From positions 176,363 through 233,389 of the forward strand of contig DDHN01000008.1 in the NCBI GenBank assembly GCA_002338125.1: a stretch of DNA of 57,027 bases. Direction: 5' to 3'. The translations under genes and the position numbers were made by a program. This DNA comes from Patescibacteria group bacterium UBA1875 (GTDB taxonomy: Bacteria; Patescibacteriota; CPR2; UBA1875). The notes beneath the pieces are model-generated. The model was not told where the DNA came from. It saw only the letters and a program-made list of their open reading frames with translations, and did no database searches. Below, one piece after another: positions 24,049 to 32,229 of this stretch (position 1 is its first letter; each line of letters begins with the position of its first letter).

Positions 24049-24724
24049 AATTTGATATTTCCTCAGATGTTAGTTTTCGATATTGCCCGACTTCTAAATC
24101 GAGACAAATATTTCCTATTGCAGTTCTGTGGAGCTCTTTAACCTCATTACCTACTGACAGTATCATTCTTTTTATTATTCTGTTTCTTCCCTCTTCGATA
24201 GATATTTCTAACTTATTCTTTCTAAGTTTTTTTACAAAAATAGCTTGCGCTGGTCCATCTTCTAGAAAGATAGTGTTTCTTAGTTTATTTATTTGATTAT
24301 CAGTCAGCTGATTTTTGGTAATTACTTGATATTTTTTCTCTATTTTATTGGTTGGATGAATTATTTTTTGAGCGAAGACACCATCGTTGGTTAAGATTAA
24401 TAACCCAGTAGTGTCTTTATCTAGCCTTCCTACACTAAATATTGAGTTATCAGGTGGTAAAAGTTCAAATATAGTGTGTTTCGCATAAGGGTCGTTTCTT
24501 GTTGTTGTATAACCCTTCGGTTTATTGAGAGCATAATATTTTAGCGATGGTAGGTTAATTGTTTTCCCTCGTATTTCTACTTTATCTTTTTCTGGGTTGA
24601 CGTCATAAGCTAGATTAGTAATTACTTTTTTATTAACCTGAACTTCGCCGTTTGTAATTAATTTCTCTGCCTTACGACGGGAAGTGACACCACATCGAGC
24701 TAAAAATCTATTGATTCTCATCAT
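24041..24724 (-). CDS. RluB/RsuA-family pseudouridine synthase
   Basis: This 227-residue protein has an N-terminal S4 RNA-binding domain (RINRFLARCGVTSRRKAEKLI). The catalytic domain has NKPKGYTTT and the signature GRLDKDTTGLLILTNDG, whose aspartate is catalytic. The group isomerises uridines in rRNA; RluB, RluE, RluF and RsuA cannot be separated by eye. It overlaps scpB by 17 nt, and scpA-scpB next to such an enzyme is a widespread bacterial arrangement. Confidence 0.9.
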   Translation of the reverse strand: MMRINRFLARCGVTSRRKAEKLITNGEVQVNKKVITNLAYDVNPEKDKVEIRGKTINLPSLKYYALNKPKGYTTTRNDPYAKHTIFELLPPDNSIFSVGRLDKDTTGLLILTNDGVFAQKIIHPTNKIEKKYQVITKNQLTDNQINKLRNTIFLEDGPAQAIFVKKLRKNKLEISIEEGRNRIIKRMILSVGNEVKELHRTAIGNICLDLEVGQYRKLTSEEISNYV

Positions 24725-25265
24725 TATTATTGTCGGAATCTTTTATTTCCATCAAGGTGTTTTCAGGTAACTTAAAATCAGGGATTTCTTTTTCACTCGA
24801 AAGCCCAAAATATTGTAAGAATTCCATTGTTGTACCATAAAGAATTGGTCTTCCGGGGGCTTCTTTACGACCAACTTCTTGAATTAGGCCTCTGATCATT
24901 AGATTCCTAATTAAATGGTCGGAGGAAACTCCCCTAACATCTTCAATGTCCATTCTCGTAACAGGCTGTTTGTAGGTTATAATGGAAAGAGTCTCAAGTG
25001 CTGCTACTGACAAGTCATGCCTTAATTCTTCGTTTAAAAATTTTGCTATGGCGTCGCTATTTTTAGGGTCTGTAACTAGCGAATAAAAGTTTCCCTTTTT
25101 TATAATCTTTATCCCTCTATCCTGGTATTCTTTTATCAGCTCTGAAAGTGACTTTTGAACATCGGAAACCATGGAACTACAAATAGTTGATAATTCTTTA
25201 ACTGAAACAGGTTTTTCGGCTACAAGCAGAATAGACTCAATAATACTTTTGATATCTTTTTTCAT
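24708..25265 (-). CDS. scpB: Chromosome segregation/condensation protein ScpB
   Basis: This 185-residue ScpB consists of two winged-helix domains. The family core is visible (ALETLSIITYKQPVTRMDIEDVRGV, then LIQEVGRKEAPGRPILYGTT). ScpB pairs around ScpA and bridges the SMC heads. Its ATG shares one base with the scpA stop (TAATG), so the kleisin and its partner are translationally coupled. The acidic tail (DSDNNNDENQ) lies in the overlap with the next gene. Confidence 0.94.
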   Translation of the reverse strand: MKKDIKSIIESILLVAEKPVSVKELSTICSSMVSDVQKSLSELIKEYQDRGIKIIKKGNFYSLVTDPKNSDAIAKFLNEELRHDLSVAALETLSIITYKQPVTRMDIEDVRGVSSDHLIRNLMIRGLIQEVGRKEAPGRPILYGTTMEFLQYFGLSSEKEIPDFKLPENTLMEIKDSDNNNDENQ

Positions 25266-25960
25266 TAAATGCTCACTAGTTCAATATCGCTAAAATTATT
25301 ACTTTGTTTTACTTTTAACCTCTTACATTTTATCATTTCTAAGACTGCAAGGAAGGTTATAATAGCGTCTAGTTTTGAAGCGGACCCCTTTATAAGATGT
25401 GAAAATTTATGGGTTTTTTTCTTTTTGAAGGCTCCTTCCAAATGAACTAGCTTTTCTTCTACTGTGATTTTTTCACTTGGCAGCTCAACCTCTTCTCTTT
25501 TTAGTTCCTCGGGCATATCGGTAAGAAGATTCTGGAATACCTTCCACATATCTGAAAGTTCAACTCCTTTTGGAGGTGTGAACTTCGAAAGTATCAATTG
25601 AGGTTTCTTGGCCGGAAATGAACGTTGATTCTTTTGTAATATATTGCTGAACTCTTGAGCTGCTTCCTTGTATTTCTTGTAAATTTCTAACTTGGCTTTG
25701 AGGTCTTCAATCTCTTGCTCTTCTTCCTCAGTCTCTAATGTAGGTAATAGGGCTTTTGATTTTAGATATATTAATCTACCGGCAATTACCATAAACTCAG
25801 CCACATCATATGTCTCTTGATCTAAATTAGAAATTTTTTTAAGGTATTGATTAGTTACTTTCGATAAAGATATTTCGGTAATATCAAGTTTCTCCTTCTC
25901 GATTAATTCTAAAAGAAGGTCAAGCGGTCCTTCAAATTTTTCTACGGTGACTTTTAACAT
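25265..25960 (-). CDS. scpA: Kleisin ScpA, SMC-complex subunit
   Basis: This 231-residue ScpA begins with the hallmark FEGPLDLLLELIEKEKLDI. It continues with YLKKISNLDQETYDVAEFMVIAGRLIYLKSKALLP and ends in a C-terminal winged helix (VLEMIKCKRLKVKQ). ScpA joins the SMC head and neck, with ScpB bound at its centre. A GGGGGAAA ribosome-binding site precedes the ATG. smc itself is not in the window. Confidence 0.95.
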   Translation of the reverse strand: MLKVTVEKFEGPLDLLLELIEKEKLDITEISLSKVTNQYLKKISNLDQETYDVAEFMVIAGRLIYLKSKALLPTLETEEEEQEIEDLKAKLEIYKKYKEAAQEFSNILQKNQRSFPAKKPQLILSKFTPPKGVELSDMWKVFQNLLTDMPEELKREEVELPSEKITVEEKLVHLEGAFKKKKTHKFSHLIKGSASKLDAIITFLAVLEMIKCKRLKVKQSNNFSDIELVSI

Positions 25961-25975
25961 TTTCCCCCAATATTT

Positions 25976-27274
25976 TTATGGCCGTAAGCGATTGATGTCT
26001 CTTGGGAATAAGGAAGCTTCGCGGATATTTTTAAGTCCCAATATTTTCGCAGTTAATCGTTCTGCTCCTATCGCCAATCCCCCATGTGGAGGCATACCAT
26101 ATTTAAAAACAGCTAAATAGTCCTGAAATTTTTTTGGATCCATGCCCCTTTCCTTCATTTTTTGAAGATAATCATCATAAAGGTGAATTCTTTGTCCCCC
26201 GGTGGTCACCTCTATCCCCTTAAACATTAAATCAAAGCTAAGGGTCTCTTTGGGATTTTGAGGATCGTTATAGGTATAGAAGGGGCGTTTCTTTGTAGGA
26301 TAATGCGTAATAAAGACAAATTCACTGTTGTATTTCTTTTGAACATATTTTGAGATTAGTTTTTCTTGATTTGGGTCTAGGTCAGCCTCTCCTAGGCATT
26401 TTTCTTTGTATTCTTTTTCAAGTATCTCCTGAGCCTCTCTAAGGCGTATACGCGGTATTTTAGTTGTTATTTTAGGCAAACTAGCCTCTAACGATTCAAG
26501 CTCCTCAGAACAGGTCTCTTTGAGGTGTTTTAGGAGGTGTTTCAGGAAGCCTTCTTCCATTTCCATGATATCCTCATAGGATTCAATAAAGCCCATTTCA
26601 AAATCAAGAGAGAGATATTCATTTAGGTGTCTGGCGGTAGAGTGTTTCTCGGCTCGGTAGGCAAAGGCAGTTTCAAAAACCCGTTCATACACGCCAACCA
26701 TAATCTGTTTGTACATTTGGGGACTTTGAGATAAAAAAGCTTTTTCGTTAAACCATTTAACTTCGAACATTTCCGCCCCACCGGTTTCAAGACCTGATTC
26801 AACAATTTTCGAAGAATTAATTTCAGTAAAGCCTTCACTACTTAAATAATCTCGAAATGCTTTCACTATTTCGGATTGAACTTTGAAAATAGCTCTTTGC
26901 TGAGGGTTTCTTAAAGTTAAAGGTCGATTATCGAGCAAGGTATCTAGGTTAGCGCGAAGCTCCTTTTTATTTAGTTCTATCGGGACATCTTCTTTAACAG
27001 GTGAAATTATTTTAACGTCAATAGCATGAATCTCTGCTCCTTGGGGAGCTCTTTTCTCTGCTTTTACTTGACCGGTGAACTCAACAACTGATTCGGTAGT
27101 AATATCAGCTAGTATCTTGTGTGCTTCTTTCTCCACAACAATTTGAGCAATTCCAGTTCTATCCCTAAGTGATACAAAAGAAATTCCTCCTAGCTTACGG
27201 ATTTTGTGTATCCAGCCAGAAACGGTTATTTTTTTATTGATATGTTTTGAAATATCAGAAACAAGTGTTCGCAT
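25976..27274 (-). CDS. aspS: Aspartyl-tRNA synthetase, archaeal type
   Basis: This 432-residue class II synthetase has an N-terminal OB-fold anticodon domain (VSGWIHKIRKLGGISFVSLRD). The catalytic core has FLSQSPQMYKQIM, FAYRAEKHSTARHLNEYLSLDFEMG and the motif 3 region GGLAIGAERLTAKILGL. The short length and SPQ-YKQ/RAEKH-T-RHLNE pattern are those of archaeal-type AspRS rather than the long bacterial form with a GAD insertion. Such enzymes are often non-discriminating and also charge tRNA-Asn for GatCAB. Specificity cannot be read here. A TATAAT lies exactly 6 nt before the ATG. Confidence 0.9.
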   Translation of the reverse strand: MRTLVSDISKHINKKITVSGWIHKIRKLGGISFVSLRDRTGIAQIVVEKEAHKILADITTESVVEFTGQVKAEKRAPQGAEIHAIDVKIISPVKEDVPIELNKKELRANLDTLLDNRPLTLRNPQQRAIFKVQSEIVKAFRDYLSSEGFTEINSSKIVESGLETGGAEMFEVKWFNEKAFLSQSPQMYKQIMVGVYERVFETAFAYRAEKHSTARHLNEYLSLDFEMGFIESYEDIMEMEEGFLKHLLKHLKETCSEELESLEASLPKITTKIPRIRLREAQEILEKEYKEKCLGEADLDPNQEKLISKYVQKKYNSEFVFITHYPTKKRPFYTYNDPQNPKETLSFDLMFKGIEVTTGGQRIHLYDDYLQKMKERGMDPKKFQDYLAVFKYGMPPHGGLAIGAERLTAKILGLKNIREASLFPRDINRLRP

Positions 27275-27280
27275 AAGAAA

Positions 27281-27286
27281 ATTATA
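27281..27286 (-). promoter_or_regulatory. Leaderless-type -10 for aspS
   Basis: TATAAT plus TTTCTT is followed directly by the ATG. The expected +1 is the A of the start codon. No clear -35 is visible. Confidence 0.5.
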
Positions 27287-27323
27287 TCAAAATCGTTGAG
27301 TATAATCTAGTATGTTGAATAAA

Positions 27324-27695
27324 TTATTTTTCCGAAAGTATTGCTTTTACTTTCTCTACTACTTCCGAAAGAGTTACTTGTGATTTTACCAAATAGGCAT
27401 TTGCCCCTAAGGTTTTACCTTTTTCAATATCTGCTGTTTGAGACAGGGCACTCATTACTACAATTTTAGTTTTCTTAGTTTCTTCGGTATCTCGCAAAAT
27501 ATCCAAAACATCAAAACCAGATATCTTTGGCATCATAATATCAAGAAGGATTAGGTCCGGCTTTTCTTTTACAGCGACAGAAAGAGCCGCTTCGCCATCT
27601 GAGGCAGTGGCAACATCATAACCTTCGGCTTTAAATCTTGTTGTATAGATGTCTCTTAAAGTAGGGTCATCTTCGACAATCATTATTTTGGACAT
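27324..27695 (-). CDS. Single-domain response regulator
   Basis: This 123-residue receiver domain has the acidic pocket (VEDDPTL), phospho-acceptor aspartate in LILLDIMMPKISG near residue 53, a switch residue in VVMSAL and a lysine in LVKSQ. No output domain follows, so it would act by protein contact or as a phosphate relay. It lies downstream of a histidine kinase on the same strand (58-nt gap), which is the likely partner. A GGGAG ribosome-binding site is present. Confidence 0.9.
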   Translation of the reverse strand: MSKIMIVEDDPTLRDIYTTRFKAEGYDVATASDGEAALSVAVKEKPDLILLDIMMPKISGFDVLDILRDTEETKKTKIVVMSALSQTADIEKGKTLGANAYLVKSQVTLSEVVEKVKAILSEK

Positions 27696-27753
27696 TTTAC
27701 TCCCTTTACAATTACTATTTTATAGTCAATTCTTTTACCACGTCAACAAGATT

Positions 27754-29424
27754 CTAGCTATCAAGAGCCAGAGGTATTGTAAAAGAAAATCTTGAGCCTT
27801 TGCCTTTGGTGCTTTCAACCCAAATACTGCCTCCAAAAGTTTCGACGATTGAACGAGTAATGTATAGTCCCAACCCTGTTCCCCCTACTTCTCTGGTCGC
27901 CGTGTTATCAACTCGATAAAATTTTTCGAATAAGTGTTTTTGGGCCTCTTTGGGCATTCCCATACCGGTATCTTCAACGTTTATAGTCGCAAATTCCTTA
28001 TCAAAATCAATAGAGACTGTTACGCTTCCTTTATCGGTAAATTTAATGGCATTTTCGACTAAGTTGTTAATAACTTCTCGGATCATTTCTCGATCTGCTC
28101 TAACATTTAGATTTCGGCCAATCGCCTTTTTACCTTGTGCCGAAAGTTCTTTTGATTCTATGAATTCGAGTTTAATGTTTTTGTCACTGGCCTTTTTGGC
28201 AAAAACTTCAATAACCTCTTCTACTAGATCTTTAATTGGGAAATTGGTAATTGTGGTTTCGAGTTTCCCTTCTTCGATCTTGGTAACGGAAAGTAAGTTC
28301 TTTACTAGACTGGACATTCCCAACAATGTGTTTCGAGCCTTTGTTAAATATTCCTTAGTGTTATTATCAATTTTACACATTCCAGAATCGGTAATAATTG
28401 ATAGATAGCCCTCAGTGGCAGTAATCGGAGTTCTAAGTTCGTGAGAGGCAGTGGAAACAAACTCATTTCTTTGCCTCTCTAGCTCTTTATCCTTCGTGAC
28501 ATCACGAAAAACGCATATTGCCCCAACCATGTTACCATCCATGTCTTTTATTGGGGCGTAGGATGAGGAAAGTTGAACTCGATTCTTATTTTTACGGTGA
28601 ATAAAGCATGTATCGTTACGAAAAATGGGTTTTCCGGTATTCCAAACTGCCAAGGCGGGGCAATCTTTTTCACATACAGAGACGTTTTTTTCTCCGGCTA
28701 TCAAGTTCATTACCGTCTTGCATTTAATCCCAAGAGCATCTTTTTCTTCCCAGCCTGTCATTTCTTGAGCAGCTTTATTCAGAAGAACCAAATTTCTATT
28801 TCTATCCACGGCATAAACCCCGTCGGCAATTGCAGTTAAGACTGCTTCGTCTTGCGATTTCTCGGCCGTTAATTTATCGGCAATTCTTTTGAGATTGCTA
28901 CTTTCTTTCTGGACTTTTTCTTCTCGATTATATATTAATAGGCCGGCCCCGGCAGCGATTGACATTGAGGCAAAAGAGAGTAAGTAGTTTTGATAATTCG
29001 TGATCATGTCTCCTTTTGCGAGGACGCCATACATAAAAAGATAAATTAAAAAAGTAGTGGTTGTTGCGATCCCCCAGAGTGGTTTATAAAGGAAAGCTGC
29101 TAAAATTGAGATATAGATAAAAAGATTTAGAATCTCGAAAGGACCTCCAAAATAGTCGATAAGGATTATTAGATATAGCGAAGAAAGAAATCCCGATAAT
29201 TCCATTATGAATTCAGGTTTTTTTTCTAAAAAATTATTTGAAAGAAAATGATAGATAAGATATATTCCAGCAATGCCGACAGCGATTTTTAGACCGTAGT
29301 AAGAGACTATTGGCAAATCGGTAAAAAAAACTATAGCACCATATGTAATAATGATGCCAATATTACCAAATAGGAGCCATAAGCGTATAAACTGATGTTT
29401 TTTAAGATCTTTGTTTCCCTCCAT
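27754..29424 (-). CDS. Membrane sensor histidine kinase with PAS domain
   Basis: In this 556-residue protein the first about 165 residues hold roughly six hydrophobic segments. A short coiled region and a PAS domain follow (DGVYAVDRNRNLVLLNKAAQEMTGWEE). The PAS domain carries several cysteines (CKTVMN, CEKDCPALAVW). Then come the HisKA domain with phospho-histidine in SHELRTPI and an HATPase domain (NLVENAIKFTDKG, DTGMGMP, GTGLGLYI). The cysteine-bearing PAS region suggests redox or metal sensing, but that is inference. The partner is the receiver protein downstream. Confidence 0.9.
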   Translation of the reverse strand: MEGNKDLKKHQFIRLWLLFGNIGIIITYGAIVFFTDLPIVSYYGLKIAVGIAGIYLIYHFLSNNFLEKKPEFIMELSGFLSSLYLIILIDYFGGPFEILNLFIYISILAAFLYKPLWGIATTTTFLIYLFMYGVLAKGDMITNYQNYLLSFASMSIAAGAGLLIYNREEKVQKESSNLKRIADKLTAEKSQDEAVLTAIADGVYAVDRNRNLVLLNKAAQEMTGWEEKDALGIKCKTVMNLIAGEKNVSVCEKDCPALAVWNTGKPIFRNDTCFIHRKNKNRVQLSSSYAPIKDMDGNMVGAICVFRDVTKDKELERQRNEFVSTASHELRTPITATEGYLSIITDSGMCKIDNNTKEYLTKARNTLLGMSSLVKNLLSVTKIEEGKLETTITNFPIKDLVEEVIEVFAKKASDKNIKLEFIESKELSAQGKKAIGRNLNVRADREMIREVINNLVENAIKFTDKGSVTVSIDFDKEFATINVEDTGMGMPKEAQKHLFEKFYRVDNTATREVGGTGLGLYITRSIVETFGGSIWVESTKGKGSRFSFTIPLALDS

Positions 29425-29472
29425 AATATTTGTATTTTAGCAAAATACTTGAACGTTTAAAACAGAATTATT

Positions 29473-30411
29473 TTATTTTGAAAAACCATAATCAAGCAAA
29501 GACTTAACGTCATTGTTTGCGTTTGCCCCTTTTGCACCAAGGATTACAACAATCAAGCGTCGATTATTTCTTTCGGCAATCCCGATATAGGTTGTTCCGG
29601 CCTCATCGGTGTATCCGGTTTTAGCGGCAATCATACTCGGGTAAGCTGATAGCATATGAGACAAATGGCCGTTCCACCAATGTGGTTCGTTATATTCGGT
29701 TGCATAAACCGAATGTTGTGAGTTTTTTCCCGCATATTCAATTATCTCCGGGTGTTCAAGGAGTGTATACCTAGTGATAGTTGCCATGTCAAAAGCCGTT
29801 GATTTTTGTGCCTTGTCATCGAGCCCAGCCGGATTTGCCATTACAGTATTTTTTAGCCCCAGCATCTCTATTTTTTTATTTGCAAGTTCAATAAATTCAT
29901 CGAAACCTCTTGGATAGGCATCAGCAATGGCATAGGCAGCATCATTAGCCGATATCATCATTAAGCCATACAAAAGATCGGCTAATTTAATTTTTTCTCC
30001 TGGTTTCATGTTTATCTTATTAGGAATTTGTTCTGAAGCTCTAGGAGAAATTTCAATCAAGTCATTCTCATTAAATGATTCAAGCGCTAAGGAAAATGTA
30101 AGTATCTTAATAATCGAAGCTGGTGGCAGCTTGTTGTGAACGTTTTTTGCATAAAGTATTTTGTTTGTTTCTTCGTCGACTACAATCGCTGCTTTGGCGG
30201 AGACAGTAGGACCGGCAGTGTTTTCTGTTTTCCCTTTTGGTTGATACTTTTCGACACTGTCTTTTATCAGCTGTCCCTTTTCTTTAATCGATAGATTGTT
30301 ATCTGCCAATATCCCTCTATTGGAGTTATCGTCTTTTTTGTAGCTAAATAATGAAAAAACACCGCCTATAAGCGCTGCTACAATAATGAGAAAGATTAGT
30401 TTTTGTTTCAT
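29473..30411 (-). CDS. dacA: D-alanyl-D-alanine carboxypeptidase (S11)
   Basis: This 312-residue protein has an N-terminal signal/anchor (LIFLIIVAALIGGVFSLF) and an S11 catalytic domain. All three motifs are intact: SIIK near residue 98, SAND near residue 154 and AAKTGYTDEAG near residue 252. It removes the terminal D-Ala of peptidoglycan stem peptides. A strong promoter precedes it (TTGACA 30448-30443, 16 nt, TATAAT 30426-30421), 9 nt before the ATG. A second paralogue with a modified SxN motif is encoded at 23152-24048. Confidence 0.9.
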   Translation of the reverse strand: MKQKLIFLIIVAALIGGVFSLFSYKKDDNSNRGILADNNLSIKEKGQLIKDSVEKYQPKGKTENTAGPTVSAKAAIVVDEETNKILYAKNVHNKLPPASIIKILTFSLALESFNENDLIEISPRASEQIPNKINMKPGEKIKLADLLYGLMMISANDAAYAIADAYPRGFDEFIELANKKIEMLGLKNTVMANPAGLDDKAQKSTAFDMATITRYTLLEHPEIIEYAGKNSQHSVYATEYNEPHWWNGHLSHMLSAYPSMIAAKTGYTDEAGTTYIGIAERNNRRLIVVILGAKGANANNDVKSLLDYGFSK

Positions 30412-30420
30412 GTATGAGGT

Positions 30421-30448
30421 ATTATACCAACCGGGCCTTTAATGTCAA
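30421..30448 (-). promoter_or_regulatory. dacA promoter
   Basis: TTGACA (30448-30443), 16 nt and TATAAT (30426-30421) are followed by 9 nt and the ATG, leaving a leader of about 3 nt. It starts just downstream of tRNA-Glu. Confidence 0.75.
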
Positions 30449-30456
30449 AAATATTT

Positions 30457-30531
30457 TGGTAGCCCGTAGGGGAATCGAACCCCTGTTACCAGGATGAGAA
30501 CCTGGCGTCCTAACCTCTAGACGAACGGGCC
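30457..30531 (-). tRNA. tRNA-Glu (anticodon CTC), CCA encoded
   Basis: On the minus strand the acceptor GGCCCGT pairs with ACGGGCT (a G-T at the first pair). The anticodon arm CCAGG-TTCTCAT-CCTGG gives CTC. GGTTCGATTCC forms the T arm, and ACCA ends it. Confidence 0.93.
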
Positions 30532-30570
30532 GGGGCCCACTGATTCTACCAAAAAATGATTTTTCTTTCA

Positions 30571-30600
30571 ACCAAAAACCCCGTTTTAGCGGGGTCTTGG
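30571..30600 (-). terminator. Terminator after the 62-residue protein gene
   Basis: On the minus strand ACCCCG and CGGGGT pair around CTAAAA, followed by TTTTTGG. It separates the small gene from tRNA-Glu. Confidence 0.75.
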
Positions 30601-30611
30601 TTATTGTTTTG

Positions 30612-30800
30612 TTATTCTGTCGGAGCGTCTAGGGCGTCCCAATCTTCCTTTTTCATAAACTTAGTAAGATTTGTCCCATCATCATCAACTGCTCTTACGG
30701 CATATCTTACTTGCCCTCCTCTAACGGTATATGTAGTCTTTTTTATTTCACTATCAGCGATGTCAACCTTCTCTCTTTTTTTAACATTATAGAATTGCAT
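30612..30800 (-). CDS. Small uncharacterised protein (62 residues)
   Basis: I do not recognise a named family. It is a soluble 62-residue protein with alternating charge and beta-like pattern (VRGGQVRYAVRAVDDDGTNLTKF), ending in an acidic WDALDAPTE. It is very likely real: it has a GGAG ribosome-binding site, its own promoter (TTGACA-17-TAACCT), a leader hairpin (GCCCA/TGGGC) and a strong terminator. The monocistronic, strongly signalled layout suggests a highly expressed small protein. The function is unknown. Confidence 0.75.
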   Translation of the reverse strand: MQFYNVKKREKVDIADSEIKKTTYTVRGGQVRYAVRAVDDDGTNLTKFMKKEDWDALDAPTE

Positions 30801-30845
30801 AGCAACTCCTTTCTGCCCAACTGGGCTTTATCTTCCTTTGAGTTC

Positions 30846-30874
30846 AGGTTATGCCTATTCGAGGTTATTGTCAA
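30846..30874 (-). promoter_or_regulatory. Promoter of the 62-residue protein gene
   Basis: TTGACA (30874-30869), 17 nt and TAACCT (30851-30846) on the minus strand. The 5' leader contains a small GCCCA/TGGGC hairpin ahead of GAAAGGAG. Confidence 0.65.
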
Positions 30875-30886
30875 GCGCAAATACTA

Positions 30887-30924
30887 TTAATAAAACAGCC
30901 CCGAGCTCGTAAGCTCAGGGCTGT
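30887..30924 (-). terminator. Strong terminator after the DUF5679 gene
   Basis: The minus strand folds ACAGCCC-T-GAGCT with AGCTC-G-GGGCTGT (13 bp including one T-G) and runs into TTTTATT. Confidence 0.9.
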
Positions 30925-30925
30925 T

Positions 30926-30948
30926 CTTGAAAAGATTTCTCTCAAGTC
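30926..30948. repeat. 23-nt hairpin repeat, copy 2
   Basis: It differs by one base from 4826-4848. Here it lies between the DUF5679 stop and the terminator, so it is transcribed from the minus strand; the near-palindrome folds on either strand. Confidence 0.6.
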
Positions 30949-30956
30949 TTTTTCGA

Positions 30957-31103
30957 TTATGCTTTTCCTTTAATCTTGAACATGCCGGTGCCACATTCAG
31001 GGCAAACACCTTTATCAGCTAGACGACCATTTTTAAGAGTTACTTCTTGGGCATCTTTCATCTCTCTCTTGGCTTTACATTTTACGCAGTATGCTTCTGA
31101 CAT
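30957..31103 (-). CDS. DUF5679-type zinc-ribbon mini-protein (48 residues)
   Basis: This 48-residue protein begins MSEAYCVKCKAKREM and continues with VCPECGTGMFKI. It has two CxxC knuckles that would bind one zinc. The arrangement matches the DUF5679 family, common in CPR genomes, whose function is unknown. The gene is certain from an unusually perfect Shine-Dalgarno (AGGAGGTGAT), a 4-nt spacer to the ATG and a strong downstream terminator. Similar ribbons are fused to topoisomerase I in some bacteria, so a nucleic-acid role is a guess. Confidence 0.85.
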   Translation of the reverse strand: MSEAYCVKCKAKREMKDAQEVTLKNGRLADKGVCPECGTGMFKIKGKA

Positions 31104-31256
31104 TCGTATCACCTCCTCTCAAGTTTAATTACCCTTAAAGGGTTTTATTCGTTGTATATTTAGGATGAACTGACGCGTAAGTCCTGTCAAGCACGAAATG
31201 TGGATAAATTAAATTTATAATTTATCGAATCTAAGTATTTTCCCTTCTTATCGCTA

Positions 31257-32174
31257 TTATTTGTTATCTCTAAGATCTGCGTAAATTGTGTTGGCAGCTA
31301 TTGCCCCTTCGGCACATGCCGTTATAATTTGACGAAATTTATTCGAGCCGGTAGTCGAATCTCCAGCAGCCCAAACATTTGCAACAGAAGTTTTCATCTT
31401 TTCATCTACAACAACATAGCCACTTTCATCCCTATTTAACTTTAATTGTTCAAAAAGTACGCTTGAAGGTGTTTCGCCAATTTCAATAAAGATTCCGTCG
31501 ACGGCTATTTCTTTATTATCTTTATCAATTATTATTTTTTCTACTTTATTTTTGCCTACAATTTCGGTTACGTTGGCAGAAAAAATCATTTCTACATTTT
31601 TTGTCTTATTAAGTCTGTCTACCCAATCTGGCTCAGCTCTAAATACGTCTCGGCGTAGTATGATATATACTTTTTTAGCGATTTCCGATAGAAAGACCGC
31701 TGCTTCCGCAGCAGAGTCGCCTCCTCCAACTACGGCGACTAGCTTATCTTTGAAGAAAAATCCATCACAAGTTGCACAATAGGAAACTCCCTTTCCGCTA
31801 AATTCAACCTCACCAGGAATCCCCAATTTATTTCGTTCAGTTCCAATAGCCAACAATATCTTTCGGGCACTATATTTTCCAATCGCTCCATTTAGCTGAA
31901 AAACTCCATCATTTTTAGTAATTTGACGAATATTGTCTTGAATAATTTTATGCCCCAGTACTGAAAGTTGCTTTGTCATGTTTTGAGTTAATTCTGTACC
32001 GGTGGTATGTATATAACCGGGATAGTTATCAATATCATAAGAAACACTCATGTTGCCACCTGGCACCCCTCCGATTATTGCAAAATTCATTTTATACCTT
32101 GCCGCATAAATAGCGGCACTGATAGCGGCAGGACCTGCACCAACGATAATTAGATCATATCTATTTTCTGTCAT
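31257..32174 (-). CDS. trxB: Thioredoxin reductase-like flavoprotein
   Basis: This 305-residue protein has an N-terminal FAD-binding motif (DLIIVGAGPAAISAAIYAARY), a redox-active CATC in YCATCDGFFF near residue 135, and an NAD(P)-binding motif VVGGGDSAAEAAVFLS. A C-terminal FAD segment (VWAAGDSTTGSNKFRQIITACAEGAIAA) completes it. The layout is that of TrxB, which reduces thioredoxin with NADPH. No thioredoxin gene is adjacent. GGAGG precedes the ATG. It is about 150 nt downstream of the DUF5679 gene. Confidence 0.92.
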   Translation of the reverse strand: MTENRYDLIIVGAGPAAISAAIYAARYKMNFAIIGGVPGGNMSVSYDIDNYPGYIHTTGTELTQNMTKQLSVLGHKIIQDNIRQITKNDGVFQLNGAIGKYSARKILLAIGTERNKLGIPGEVEFSGKGVSYCATCDGFFFKDKLVAVVGGGDSAAEAAVFLSEIAKKVYIILRRDVFRAEPDWVDRLNKTKNVEMIFSANVTEIVGKNKVEKIIIDKDNKEIAVDGIFIEIGETPSSVLFEQLKLNRDESGYVVVDEKMKTSVANVWAAGDSTTGSNKFRQIITACAEGAIAANTIYADLRDNK

Positions 32175-32229
32175 AAACCTCCTAAAATACCTTTTAATTG
32201 TAAAAGGTTATTGATATCTTGTAAATTTA

